From positions 1,741,001-1,805,000 of the forward strand of contig NZ_JMKS01000003.1 of the NCBI RefSeq assembly GCF_000685865.1: 64,000 nt of DNA, in the 5' to 3' direction. Under the pieces are notes generated by a model. It worked only from the letters and a program-made list of their open reading frames with translations, ran no database searches and was not told where the DNA came from. This stretch comes from Exiguobacterium antarcticum DSM 14480 (GTDB lineage: Bacteria > Bacillota > Bacilli > Exiguobacteriales > Exiguobacteriaceae). How positions within the stretch are numbered: the first letter of the stretch is position 1; each line of letters starts with the position of its first letter. The position numbers and the translations under genes were made by a program. Positions 23,844 through 31,984 of the stretch are shown here, piece after piece.

Positions 23844-25322
23844 TTATCGTTCACAAGCGAAGTTATCTTTATCCCGATCCATCTTCGATTGATAAGCAGG
23901 ATGCGTTGAAGGAACACCGTTCGGATAGACCTGTGTCAATTCTGTACAGTTTGCAAAAGAAGCATCTTTCTTTGCTTTAGCATCAGCTTTCGCTTTGGCA
24001 TCAGCTTTCGCTTTGGCATCAGCTTTCGCTTTGGCATCAGCTTTCGCTTTGGCATCAGCTTTCGCTTTGGCATCAGCTTTCGCTTTGGCATCAGCTTTCG
24101 CTTTGGCATCAGCTTTCGCTTTGGCATCAGCTTTCGCTTTGGCATCAGCTTTCGCTTTGGCATCAGCTTTCGCTTTAGCATCAGCTTTCGCTTTAGCATC
24201 AGCTTTCGCTTTGGCATCAGCTTTCGCTTTGGCATCAGCTTTCGCTTTGGCATCAGCTTTCGCTTTGGCATCAGCTTTCGCTTTGGCATCAGCTTTCGCT
24301 TTGGCATCAGCTTTCGCTTTGGCATCAGCTTTCGCTTTGGCATCAGCTTTCGCTTTGGCATCAGCTTTCGCTTTAGCATCAGCTTTCGCTTTAGCATCAG
24401 CTTTCGCTTTGGCATCAGCTTTCGCTTTGGCATCAGCTTTCGCTTTGGCATCAGCTTTCGCTTTGGCATCAGCTTTCGCTTTGGCATCAGCTTTCGCTTT
24501 AGCATCAGCTTTCGCTTTAGCATCAGCTTTCGCTTTGGCATCAGCTTTCGCTTTGGCATCAGCTTTCGCTTTGGCATCAGCTTTCGCTTTGGCATCAGCT
24601 TTCGCTTTGGCATCAGCTTTCGCTTTGGCATCAGCTTTCGCTTTGGCATCAGCTTTCGCTTTGGCATCAGCTTTCGCTTTGGCATCAGCTTTCGCTTTAG
24701 CATCAGCTTTCGCTTTAGCATCAGCTTTCGCTTTGGCATCAGCTTTCGCTTTGGCATCAGCTTTCGCTTTGGCATCAGCTTTCGCTTTGGCATCAGCTTT
24801 CGCTTTGGCATCAGCTTTCGCTTTGGCATCAGCTTTCGCTTTGGCATCAGCTTTCGCTTTGGCATCAGCTTTCGCTTTGGCATCAGCTTTCGCTTTATCA
24901 TCGGCTTTTGATTTAGCATCGGCTTTTGCTTTAGCATCGGTCTTCGCCTTATCCTCGTCTTCTTGCTCAGTCGTTACTTTATCTACATCTTGGTCCGGTT
25001 CATCGGTTTTTTGAATTTTCGCCGGAGCAACAGATTTTGACAAGGTATTCGGCGCATTAGTTTCAGCAAAATCCGTATCAGGTAATTCATATCCTAAAAC
25101 GAATATGGCAATTAGTGTAGTAAGTATCATCCAAAGTAATGGTCGTTTCACAACAAACTTTTTATTGCGTATTTTTTGAAAGAATTGATAAGCAAAAAAT
25201 AGGCTGACCAGAAATAAAATACCGGAGAAAACTGAAGTAGTGGCAATAGACCCTATTAACAGTAAGACAGTAAGAAGCATTGTTAATATTCCTATTATTA
25301 CGAGAAAAACTCTATTCTTCAT
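23844..25322 (-). CDS. Membrane-anchored repeat-stalk protein with Excalibur domain
   Basis: A 492-residue protein. Residues 1-85 form two or three membrane segments; residues about 90-140 are acidic and Glu/Thr rich; residues about 140-450 are a low-complexity stalk of six-residue AKADAK units; the C-terminus is an Excalibur calcium-binding domain (FANCTELTQVYPNG...DRDKDNFACER). The DxDxD-type loop and the two cysteines are intact. AAAGGAG precedes the ATG at 25322. Excalibur domains occur in extracellular nucleases and surface proteins; here the stalk would hold the domain away from the membrane, through the wall. No LPXTG motif or enzymatic domain is present. Confidence 0.85.
   Translation of the reverse strand: MKNRVFLVIIGILTMLLTVLLLIGSIATTSVFSGILFLVSLFFAYQFFQKIRNKKFVVKRPLLWMILTTLIAIFVLGYELPDTDFAETNAPNTLSKSVAPAKIQKTDEPDQDVDKVTTEQEDEDKAKTDAKAKADAKSKADDKAKADAKAKADAKAKADAKAKADAKAKADAKAKADAKAKADAKAKADAKAKADAKAKADAKAKADAKAKADAKAKADAKAKADAKAKADAKAKADAKAKADAKAKADAKAKADAKAKADAKAKADAKAKADAKAKADAKAKADAKAKADAKAKADAKAKADAKAKADAKAKADAKAKADAKAKADAKAKADAKAKADAKAKADAKAKADAKAKADAKAKADAKAKADAKAKADAKAKADAKAKADAKAKADAKAKADAKAKADAKAKADAKAKADAKAKADAKAKADAKAKADAKAKADAKAKADAKAKKDASFANCTELTQVYPNGVPSTHPAYQSKMDRDKDNFACER
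23976..24900 (-). repeat. 18-bp tandem repeat array, about 51 units
   Basis: The plus-strand unit is GCATCAGCTTTCGCTTTG. Phase is unbroken from about 23979 to 24897 (918 bases, 51 units). Most units are identical; a single G-to-A variant (TTTAGCA instead of TTTGGCA) occurs at 23979, 24177, 24195, 24375, 24393, 24501, 24519, 24699 and 24717, with a further A at 24897 in TTTATCA. Spacing between doublets is 198, 126 and 198 bases, showing block duplication. Confidence 0.95.
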
Positions 25323-25361
25323 TTTATTTCACTCCTTTTATATTTTATTATGTAAAATATA

Positions 25362-26671
25362 GGCTCATCACCATAACACGTGGTTGCTATTTTAACGACC
25401 AAGCTCAAGGCGCAATCTCAAAAAGAATCGTTCGAGGTTTCGGTAGCCATAACCACGACGTTTAATGAGCTTAATCTTATTGTTCGTCCCTTCCATTTTC
25501 CCATTCGATAGTGTCGATACAATGGTTTGACGCATCGCTTCTTCACGGCCACGAATCGCTTTCGCGATTTTCGCAAGAGGTCCGCATGGATGAAATTGAT
25601 AACGTTCCAGCCAGTCTTTCAGTCTTCGGCATGCCTGCCCGTCGCACGTTGCTTTCAACACATATCGAATATGTTGGAGTCCTTGATAAAGATCCCGGGT
25701 AAACGAGTCTTCTAGAATACAAGAATGGGCGACCTCTCGATCTTCAAGAGCCAATGCTTCCGGACGACAAGCGAGAGCACGATCAATCACACGAACATGA
25801 TGATGGCGTCTTGCCTCGTTCAAAAAACGACGCCGGCGGCGAAGAGCATCCGTAAAGAACTGGATGAGATGAAAACGATCCAGCACATGCGCTGCATTCG
25901 GGAAGACACGAGTAGTTGCCTTCGCCATCGCAGGTGCAAAATCACTGACGACAGAACGAACATCTCCCAGTACACCTTGAAGCGCAGCCGTAATCGCCGA
26001 TACGTCCCGGCCCGGGACGATAGACAGAAGACGTCCAGTCTTGGCATCAAGAACGATCGTCGCATAGTGGTGTCCTTTTCTCGTGGCGAACTCATCGACG
26101 AGGATGTGTGTCGCCTGTCCCACTGTATCCACTGAAGCGTACTGATAAAACCACCGTTCCACAGTCGTATAAGGAAGTTCATATTCATGCGCAACATCTG
26201 AAATTGTCCGGCCATGGCACCGTTCTGTGATGCCTTTTCGGAACACTTCGGTAGAAGTACGGACGAGTCCGAGACCGTAGTCATATACGAACGTCAAATC
26301 ACAAGAGAGGCATCTTTGACGTGGGACATCCAGTTCGATCCACAAGGCACCGACTCCCCACGCATGACCGTGTCGAAAACGACGACGTTTTTTCGAATGC
26401 AGGATGGTCTTTTTTTCGCATAGCGGACAAGGGATTTCATGTGTATCAGGAATGACAGGAAATACGTGCGGTTCTTCATCGGACGACATCTGGATTTGAA
26501 AAAGGGCTGGAAGCGGAAGAATTAATTTGATAAACTGTTGGGACAAGGCGAAAACTCCAATCGTGGTTTGTCTAGACAACAATTACGATACCGGGGTTTT
26601 CGCTTTTTTTCTATGTTCGATTTAAAATCCGATGGATTTTATGTGTCAACCACACCTTATGGTGATGAGCC
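25362..26671 (-). mobile_element. ISL3-family insertion sequence
   Basis: A 1310-bp element with inverted ends GGCTCATCACCATAA and a perfect 8-bp target duplication AAAATATA at 25354-25361 and 26672-26679, the size typical of ISL3. It separates two Excalibur-domain genes that are otherwise neighbours. Confidence 0.95.
25392..26582 (-). CDS. ISL3-family transposase
   Basis: A 396-residue transposase. The N-terminal zinc-binding region has CPLCEKK and CLSCDLTF pairs; a helix-turn-helix lies near GRTISDVAHEYELPYTTVER; the catalytic core starts ILVDEFATRKGHHYATIV and includes VVSDFAPAM and HVLDRFHL. The C-terminal NGKMEGTNNKIKLIKRRGYG is the family hallmark with the Glu. The frame begins with TTG at 26582 and no clear ribosome site, so the exact start is uncertain. 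Intact. Confidence 0.92.
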   Translation of the reverse strand: MLSRQTTIGVFALSQQFIKLILPLPALFQIQMSSDEEPHVFPVIPDTHEIPCPLCEKKTILHSKKRRRFRHGHAWGVGALWIELDVPRQRCLSCDLTFVYDYGLGLVRTSTEVFRKGITERCHGRTISDVAHEYELPYTTVERWFYQYASVDTVGQATHILVDEFATRKGHHYATIVLDAKTGRLLSIVPGRDVSAITAALQGVLGDVRSVVSDFAPAMAKATTRVFPNAAHVLDRFHLIQFFTDALRRRRRFLNEARRHHHVRVIDRALACRPEALALEDREVAHSCILEDSFTRDLYQGLQHIRYVLKATCDGQACRRLKDWLERYQFHPCGPLAKIAKAIRGREEAMRQTIVSTLSNGKMEGTNNKIKLIKRRGYGYRNLERFFLRLRLELGR

Positions 26672-26854
26672 AAAATATAACATATTATTAAAAAATGGGA
26701 ATGGAATTTTAAAAATAACAATAGGAAATATAAACAGGTAAGTAAGACAAAGTTAATAAATAAATGTCAAAAATAAAAAAGCATTTTCTAATAAAATACT
26801 CTATAATCAAATTATCACTAAAATTTGGAATTTCAGAATTGAGGAAGAATTGAC

Positions 26855-27154
26855 ATGAACAAAGCAGTAAAACTCATCATGACAGGTGTACTTAGTCTCT
26901 CATTGATCAGTGTGACATCAGCTGAAAGTCACGCGGCGACGAAAGCCAAGGCATTCAAAAACTGTACGGAGATGCAGAAAACGTACAAGGGTGGAGTTTC
27001 GAAGAAGGCGGGACTCAAAAACCGGACCGGCTACGACAAAAACGGCAAAGCCATCTACAAAGAGACAAAATACAAAGCTTATGTCAGCTTAGCGACGTAT
27101 AACCTTAATACAAAAAGTGACCGTGACAAAGACGGCATCGCCTGCGAACGTTAA
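26855..27154 (+). CDS. Small secreted Excalibur-domain protein
   Basis: A 99-residue protein with a signal peptide (cleavage likely after SHA near residue 28) and an Excalibur domain: FKNCTEMQKTYKGG at the start and DRDKDGIACER at the end. The Asp-rich loop suggests Ca2+ binding outside the cell. GAGGAAG precedes the ATG. It shares its domain with the large stalk protein at 23844-25322, and the two were adjacent and divergent before the ISL3 insertion. Confidence 0.88.
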   Translation: MNKAVKLIMTGVLSLSLISVTSAESHAATKAKAFKNCTEMQKTYKGGVSKKAGLKNRTGYDKNGKAIYKETKYKAYVSLATYNLNTKSDRDKDGIACER

Positions 27155-27192
27155 AAAAAGACCCGCTTCCGATTTTTCGGAAAGCGGGTCTT
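27154..27192. terminator. Bidirectional terminator
   Basis: AAGACCCGCTTCCGA / CGGAAAGCGGGTCTT hairpin between the convergent Excalibur and thioredoxin genes. Confidence 0.85.
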
Positions 27193-27199
27193 CGTCTGT

Positions 27200-27523
27200 T
27201 TAGTTGAAGTTTTTCTTGAGGAAGTCTGTGACTTCGTCCGGTGTTTTTGCGTTGGCACTGTGCAAGTGACCCAGTTTCTCGTTGTTTTGGAAGACGAGCA
27301 GGCTTGGAATCCCCATGACGACGTTGTCCGATGCGATTTCCGGGAATTCATCTTTGTCGATCGTATAGATCGGCAGTTCGCTGAATTGTGCTTCGACGTC
27401 CGGCATGAAGTAGTCCATCCGTTTGCAGTCCGGGCACCAGTCGGCTTCGAACTTGATGATGACCGGTGTGTCGCTTGCGATCAATTCTTTAAACGTATCT
27501 TCACTTTTAATGTAGTTACTCAT
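27200..27523 (-). CDS. Thioredoxin-family protein
   Basis: A 107-residue thioredoxin-fold protein with active site DWCPDCKRM instead of the classical WCGPC. MGIPSLLVFQN includes the cis-Pro region. GGGGGAAC precedes the ATG. This is the type annotated as thioredoxin family protein in Bacillales, likely a cytosolic thiol-disulfide reductase; its specific partner is unknown. Confidence 0.88.
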   Translation of the reverse strand: MSNYIKSEDTFKELIASDTPVIIKFEADWCPDCKRMDYFMPDVEAQFSELPIYTIDKDEFPEIASDNVVMGIPSLLVFQNNEKLGHLHSANAKTPDEVTDFLKKNFN

Positions 27524-27824
27524 GTGTTAGTTCCCCCTGTTAATGTGTGTAGTTTCAGTGTACTGATTCCAAGGGCAAGATGCACGAATTATGATTGAAG
27601 GATATCCAGTTTCTGCAAAAATGTTGTAGAGTGAAACAGCGTTCAGTATGCGCAAATTGCACAAGAAGCACCATGCAACAACAAAAGATGAATTGCCCTC
27701 AGGAAAAACTATTGGTCTTTTATTAATTAACTAGTTTTAAGCAAAATGATTTCTATAGACCCACTTGATTTCAACCTGTTACGATGAGGTTTGCTAATCG
27801 ACAGAGCGAGTGGGGGCGACAAAA
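27524..27824. other. Intergenic region without recognised gene
   Basis: 301 bases between the divergent thioredoxin and CDF genes. I see AT-rich promoter-like blocks around 27715-27760 but no convincing riboswitch, RNA gene or small coding frame with a ribosome site. Confidence 0.5.
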
Positions 27825-28694
27825 ATGGATCAACAAAAATATGATAATTTAAAGCTTGGTGAGCGTGGTGCGATTATTAGCATCATTGCCTATATTGTGT
27901 TATCAATTGTTAAATTAATTGTCGGCTACACGGCGGATTCAGCGGCTTTACGAGCGGATGGTTTGAACAATACGACAGACATCATTGCATCGATTGCCGT
28001 CTTAATCGGATTACGGATCTCAAGACGTCCGGCAGACGATGATCATAAATACGGGCACTGGAAAAGTGAGACGATTGCTTCGATGGTCGCTTCCTTCATT
28101 ATGATGGCAGTTGGTCTCCAAGTATTGATTGATACGATCTCGACGTTATTCGAAGGCAAACAGGAGTCGCCTGACATCGTCGCGGCCTATGTCGGGATTG
28201 GTTCTGCCATCGTGATGTACTTCGTCTACCGTTACAACCGGAACCTGTCACGGAAAATTGACAGCAAGGCGGTCATGGCGGCCGCTAAGGATAACTTGTC
28301 CGATGCCTGGGTCAGTATCGGGACGACAGTCGGAATCGTCGGTTCCCAGTTCGGGATGCCGTGGCTCGATATCGTGACGGCGATCATCGTCGGGTTCTTG
28401 ATCTGTAAGACCGCGTGGGATATCTTCTCGGAAGCGTCTCATGAACTGTCGGACGGCTTTGATGAACACAAACTCAAAATGTATGAAGATGTGATTTATG
28501 ATCTTGACGGCGTCAAAGGGATTAAATCGATCAAAGGCCGAAATTACGGCAACAATGAAGTCGTCGATGTCGTGATTCTCGTCAATTCGCAACTGAATGT
28601 CCATCAAGCGCACGATATCGCGACGAAGGTCGAGGATACGTTGACCGATGAGTACGGCGTCTACGACATTCATGTCCATGTCGAGCCGGAATGA
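27825..28694 (+). CDS. Cation diffusion facilitator (CDF) transporter
   Basis: A 289-residue divalent-cation exporter. Membrane segments with the CDF metal site DSAALRADGLNN in helix II (AD pair) and DAWVSIGTTV in helix V; a cytosolic C-terminal domain ends with VHVEPE. Start taken at 27825 with GTGGGGG upstream; a GTG at 27810 overlaps that site. Expected to export Mn, Fe or Zn; the metal cannot be decided from sequence alone. Confidence 0.92.
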   Translation: MDQQKYDNLKLGERGAIISIIAYIVLSIVKLIVGYTADSAALRADGLNNTTDIIASIAVLIGLRISRRPADDDHKYGHWKSETIASMVASFIMMAVGLQVLIDTISTLFEGKQESPDIVAAYVGIGSAIVMYFVYRYNRNLSRKIDSKAVMAAAKDNLSDAWVSIGTTVGIVGSQFGMPWLDIVTAIIVGFLICKTAWDIFSEASHELSDGFDEHKLKMYEDVIYDLDGVKGIKSIKGRNYGNNEVVDVVILVNSQLNVHQAHDIATKVEDTLTDEYGVYDIHVHVEPE

Positions 28695-28701
28695 AGCAGA
28701 T

Positions 28702-28738
28702 AAAAAGAACGATCGTCTTCTGACGATCGTTCTTTTTT
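28702..28738. terminator. Bidirectional terminator
   Basis: AAGAACGATCGTC / GACGATCGTTCTT hairpin with A- and T-tracts, overlapping the stop of the methyltransferase gene on the other strand. Confidence 0.85.
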
Positions 28739-29363
28739 AATTCAGGGGTTTATATCCCATCACTGCAACAGTATGGAATTGTCTTGAAACAGGACCTTCG
28801 ACAAAGATAACATCGGAAAATCCATGTTTTTTTGCCGCAGGAAGGAGTTCGACCTGGACTAAGTCTCTCACACCGGTCCAAATGACATCATTTTTACTGT
28901 CACAGAACGTGATGACAAAATGACCGCCCGGTTTTAAGGCATGGTAGAGAGTTGCTAAGGTACCGGAGATGTTTTCCCAAAAATAGAGCGTGTGTATAGT
29001 AAATACTTTGTCGAACTGCTCGTTTGGAAAAGCTAATTTGTTTAGGTCGCCGTATACGATATTGACTTGATTCGACCGAATGGCCTGTTTATTTCTGATT
29101 TGTGCGGAACGAATCATGGTTGAAGAAGAATCGACACCAACAATCTGTTTCGCTAATGATTGATGGACAAGTCGTTCGATGGCATAACCTGCCCCGCAGC
29201 CGAGTTCTAGAATGGTGTCCTCTTTTTGGACGTTCAGCAGATTTACGGTCCACTCAGTCTCCGGTTGATGTTGCCTCACCATTTTTTCCCCGATGTATGT
29301 GCCAAACCGTCCTGTAGGATGTGCATATTGCTGATCAATGAAACGTTTAATGGTTGCAATGAT
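28737..29363 (-). CDS. Class I SAM-dependent methyltransferase, non-ATG start
   Basis: About 208 residues. Motif I is DTILELGCGAGYAIERL, followed by QIVGVDSS and VNIVYGDLNKL, all typical of class I methyltransferases. The first ATG (29282) has no ribosome site and would cut off conserved sequence; upstream the frame reads IKRFIDQQYAHPTGRFGTYI, the usual N-terminus of this group. A GGAAGGAG site lies just before ATC (29363-29361) and ATT (29360-29358), so translation probably starts at one of these, or an original ATG has mutated to ATC. Substrate unknown. Confidence 0.75.
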   Translation of the reverse strand: MIATIKRFIDQQYAHPTGRFGTYIGEKMVRQHQPETEWTVNLLNVQKEDTILELGCGAGYAIERLVHQSLAKQIVGVDSSSTMIRSAQIRNKQAIRSNQVNIVYGDLNKLAFPNEQFDKVFTIHTLYFWENISGTLATLYHALKPGGHFVITFCDSKNDVIWTGVRDLVQVELLPAAKKHGFSDVIFVEGPVSRQFHTVAVMGYKPLN

Positions 29364-29689
29364 GGTGATCCGCTCCTTCCGTTTAAAAATTCCGTTCGAT
29401 CGTTAATGCCAGTGCGCCAACTTGTTTCTCTGATTCTCTTGAGTATATCGTATAGGTTGCCTTTCACAAGTCATGGACTTGGACAGCTTGTTGCTTTTGA
29501 TCATTCAAGCGGATTTCGACCACTTTTTTTGACAACGATTGACTGAAAAGGTTCTTCATATAATCCCATCCTATGTAGCAACTCAGTTTCTCCTTCCTGA
29601 CAATTCCCTTGATTTTGAAGATACTTCATGATACTTGAAACGACCAATCGCTCGATGATGAATATGTGCATTTTCACATTGTTTATTGA
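29364..29689. other. Intergenic region
   Basis: About 325 bases between the methyltransferase and the MarR promoter. Apart from the possible small frame at 29464-29559 I see no gene or RNA element. Confidence 0.4.
29464..29559 (-). CDS. Possible 31-residue small protein
   Basis: ATG at 29559 preceded by AGGATGGGA, reading MKNLFSQSLSKKVVEIRLND and ending VQVHDL at a stop. Lies upstream of, and in the same direction as, the methyltransferase. Composition looks coding but there is no family match and it could be chance. Confidence 0.3.
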   Translation of the reverse strand: MKNLFSQSLSKKVVEIRLNDQKQQAVQVHDL

Positions 29690-29718
29690 TTGACATTGGG
29701 AATTAATCGGCGTAATTT
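29690..29718 (+). promoter_or_regulatory. Promoter of the marR-ABC operon
   Basis: TTGACA (29690-29695) and TAATTT (29713-29718) with 17-base spacing. Confidence 0.65.
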
Positions 29719-29731
29719 AATTTATATAGAT

Positions 29732-29753
29732 AATCGTTCGATATGGAACGATT
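29732..29753. promoter_or_regulatory. MarR operator
   Basis: Palindrome AATCGTTC-gatatg-GAACGATT just downstream of the promoter -10. Placed to block transcription, hence probable autoregulation by the MarR protein encoded next. Confidence 0.7.
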
Positions 29754-29778
29754 CAAAATGGAACATGGAGGTGGAAGG

Positions 29779-30267
29779 ATGGAAACGGAACAACGTGAGC
29801 CGGTCCGTTCGACGGCAATGATGCAATCTTTTTGGAATGTCCAGCGGCATCTCGTTCGGGCAGCCCATCAGACGGCACAGGAAAATGGACTGAGTTTACC
29901 GCAATTTCACAGCTTGATGACGATTGCGCCAAGAAGCCCGATTACCCAAAAGGAACTTGCCGCACATACGCATTTACCGAAAAGTACGCTCAGTCAATCG
30001 ATTGAAGGGCTTGTTCAATCAGGCTGGGTGATCCGGGAAACGAATCCGGACAACCGGCGCGAGGTCGTCTTGAATTTAAGTGATCACGGACGGCAGTTCG
30101 TCGATGCGATCAAGCGGCAGGAGGCGGGGATGCAACAACGGCTCGAACAGGTCCTCGATCAGATTGACCCGGCTGCCTTTGAACAGATGCTCAAGACGCA
30201 CGAACAAATTGCAGACGGATTAAAAGACATCTTGTCACCAGGAAACGGAGGCTGTGCAGATGATTAA
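29779..30267 (+). CDS. MarR-family regulator of the ABC exporter
   Basis: A 162-residue winged-helix repressor. The recognition region is TQKELAAHTHLPKSTLSQSI and the wing follows in RETNPDNRREVVL. Start chosen at 29779, 4-10 bases after GGAGGTGG; earlier ATGs in frame at 29743 and 29758 lie in the operator. It overlaps the first ABC gene by 8 bp, so it is the first gene of that operon and most likely controls it in response to a drug-like ligand. Confidence 0.9.
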   Translation: METEQREPVRSTAMMQSFWNVQRHLVRAAHQTAQENGLSLPQFHSLMTIAPRSPITQKELAAHTHLPKSTLSQSIEGLVQSGWVIRETNPDNRREVVLNLSDHGRQFVDAIKRQEAGMQQRLEQVLDQIDPAAFEQMLKTHEQIADGLKDILSPGNGGCADD

Positions 30268-31984
30268 GTTACTCAAAAATCTGACGACCTATAAATGGGC
30301 CGTCTTCGCCGTCTTGATTCTCGTCTTCGCCCAATCGATGTCCGATTTGTATTTACCGACCTTGATGGCGGACATCATCGATAACGGTGTTGTGACGGGC
30401 GATACGGCGTACATTTGGAAAATCGGAGCGGTCATGCTGGGGATTACCGGGCTCGGTGCACTCGCCGCGATTACTGCCAGCTATTATTCCTCAAAGGCGG
30501 CGATGGGACTTGGGCGCGACATCCGCCGGAAAGTCTTTAACCACGTCGAACGGTTTACGTTACAAGAGTTTGATCAAGTCGGAACGGCGTCTTTGATTAC
30601 CCGGACGACGAACGATATCACGCAAGTCCAGCAAGTCGTCATCATGATGTTGCGTATGGTCGTCAGTGCGCCGATCATGTTCGTCGGGGGTTTGATCATG
30701 GCCGTCTCGAAAGACGCCAAACTGTCACTCGTCATCGTCGCCGCGATGCCAGTTTTGGTCGTATCGATCTTGTTGATCCTCTGGAAAGGGGTTCCGCTGT
30801 TCGGACAAGTCCAAAAACGACTCGACCGCTTGAATTTGGTTTTACGGGAAAATCTGACCGGGATTCGTGTCATCCGGGCTTTTAATCGTGAATCGGAAGA
30901 AAAGGTTCGGTTAACGAAAGCGAATGCCGACTTGACGGACGTCTCGATCAAAGTCAATAAAATCATGGCCTTTTTGATGCCGGTCATGATGCTTGTGATG
31001 AACTTGACGGTTGTTGGTGTCATTTGGTTCGGTGGAATCCGGATCAACAACGGCGGGATGCAGATCGGGGATTTGATGGCGTTCATTCAATATGTCATGC
31101 AAATCATGTTTGCCCTCGTCATGGCATCGGTCATGTTCGTCATGATTCCCCGTGCTGCCGTCTCGGCGAAACGGATCAATGAAGTGTTGGAGATGGAACC
31201 GACGATGGTCGATGCCGGAACAGCTTCTGCCGACCGCGAACGTGGAACCCTTGTCTTTGATCATGTGACGTTCAGTTATCCGGGCGCGGAAGCTCCGGTC
31301 TTATCCGATATCAGTTTTACGGCTCGACCGGGTGAAACGACGGCCGTGATTGGCGGAACCGGCTCCGGGAAATCGACGCTCGTCAACTTGATTCCCCGGT
31401 TTTATGACGTGACGAACGGCAGTATTCAAGTCAACGGTGTCGACAGCCAGGCTGTCCCGCAAGAGGAATTACGCTCAAAGATCGGCTTTGTGCCGCAAAA
31501 AGCGCTGTTGTTCACGGGAACGATCGCGGACAACATCCGCTTCGGGAAAGAGGATGCGACGGACGAAGAAATTCGACATGCAGCGCGTGTCGCCCAAGCG
31601 ACGGATTTCATTGAACGGATGCCAAATCAGTATGACTCGATCCTTGAACAAGGCGGATCCAACGTCTCCGGTGGTCAAAAACAACGGTTGTCAATCGCTC
31701 GGGCACTTGTCCGCAAACCCGACATCTATGTCTTTGACGACAGTTTCTCAGCACTTGATTTCAAGACGGACGCGACGTTACGCAAAGCCTTGAAGCAGGA
31801 AACGGGTGAGGCAACGGTCTTGATCGTTGCACAACGTGTCAGTACGGTCATGGATGCCGATCAAATCATCGTCCTTGAAGAAGGACGCATTGCCGGAATC
31901 GGAACGCATGACGAACTGTATGAAACAAACGACGTCTATCAAGAAATCGTCAAATCCCAACTGTCAGAGGAGGAGATCGCATGA
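30260..31984 (+). CDS. ABC exporter half-transporter (degenerate-site subunit)
   Basis: A 574-residue membrane-plus-ATPase half transporter. Six membrane segments in the first 300 residues; NBD with Walker A GGTGSGKSTL, signature VSGGQKQRLS and Walker B YVFDDSFSALD. The residue after the Walker B Asp is Asp rather than catalytic Glu, as in BmrC-type subunits of heterodimeric exporters. GGAGG precedes the ATG at 30260. It overlaps the second subunit by 4 bp. Confidence 0.92.
   Translation: MIKLLKNLTTYKWAVFAVLILVFAQSMSDLYLPTLMADIIDNGVVTGDTAYIWKIGAVMLGITGLGALAAITASYYSSKAAMGLGRDIRRKVFNHVERFTLQEFDQVGTASLITRTTNDITQVQQVVIMMLRMVVSAPIMFVGGLIMAVSKDAKLSLVIVAAMPVLVVSILLILWKGVPLFGQVQKRLDRLNLVLRENLTGIRVIRAFNRESEEKVRLTKANADLTDVSIKVNKIMAFLMPVMMLVMNLTVVGVIWFGGIRINNGGMQIGDLMAFIQYVMQIMFALVMASVMFVMIPRAAVSAKRINEVLEMEPTMVDAGTASADRERGTLVFDHVTFSYPGAEAPVLSDISFTARPGETTAVIGGTGSGKSTLVNLIPRFYDVTNGSIQVNGVDSQAVPQEELRSKIGFVPQKALLFTGTIADNIRFGKEDATDEEIRHAARVAQATDFIERMPNQYDSILEQGGSNVSGGQKQRLSIARALVRKPDIYVFDDSFSALDFKTDATLRKALKQETGEATVLIVAQRVSTVMDADQIIVLEEGRIAGIGTHDELYETNDVYQEIVKSQLSEEEIA

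Noticed and set aside
23976-24900. Possible CRISPR array from regular repeats
   Set aside because: Units are contiguous 18-mers with no spacers, in frame with a coding sequence, and no cas gene is near.
23936-25014. Long open frames on the plus strand (ASAFAL repeats) and in a second minus frame across the tandem array
   Set aside because: An 18-bp unit without stops leaves several frames open by chance. Only the 23844-25322 minus frame has a ribosome site, membrane segments and an Excalibur domain.
27524-27824. Metal riboswitch upstream of the CDF gene
   Set aside because: I could not fit the conserved junctions of the NiCo or yybP-ykoY riboswitches to the sequence by eye.
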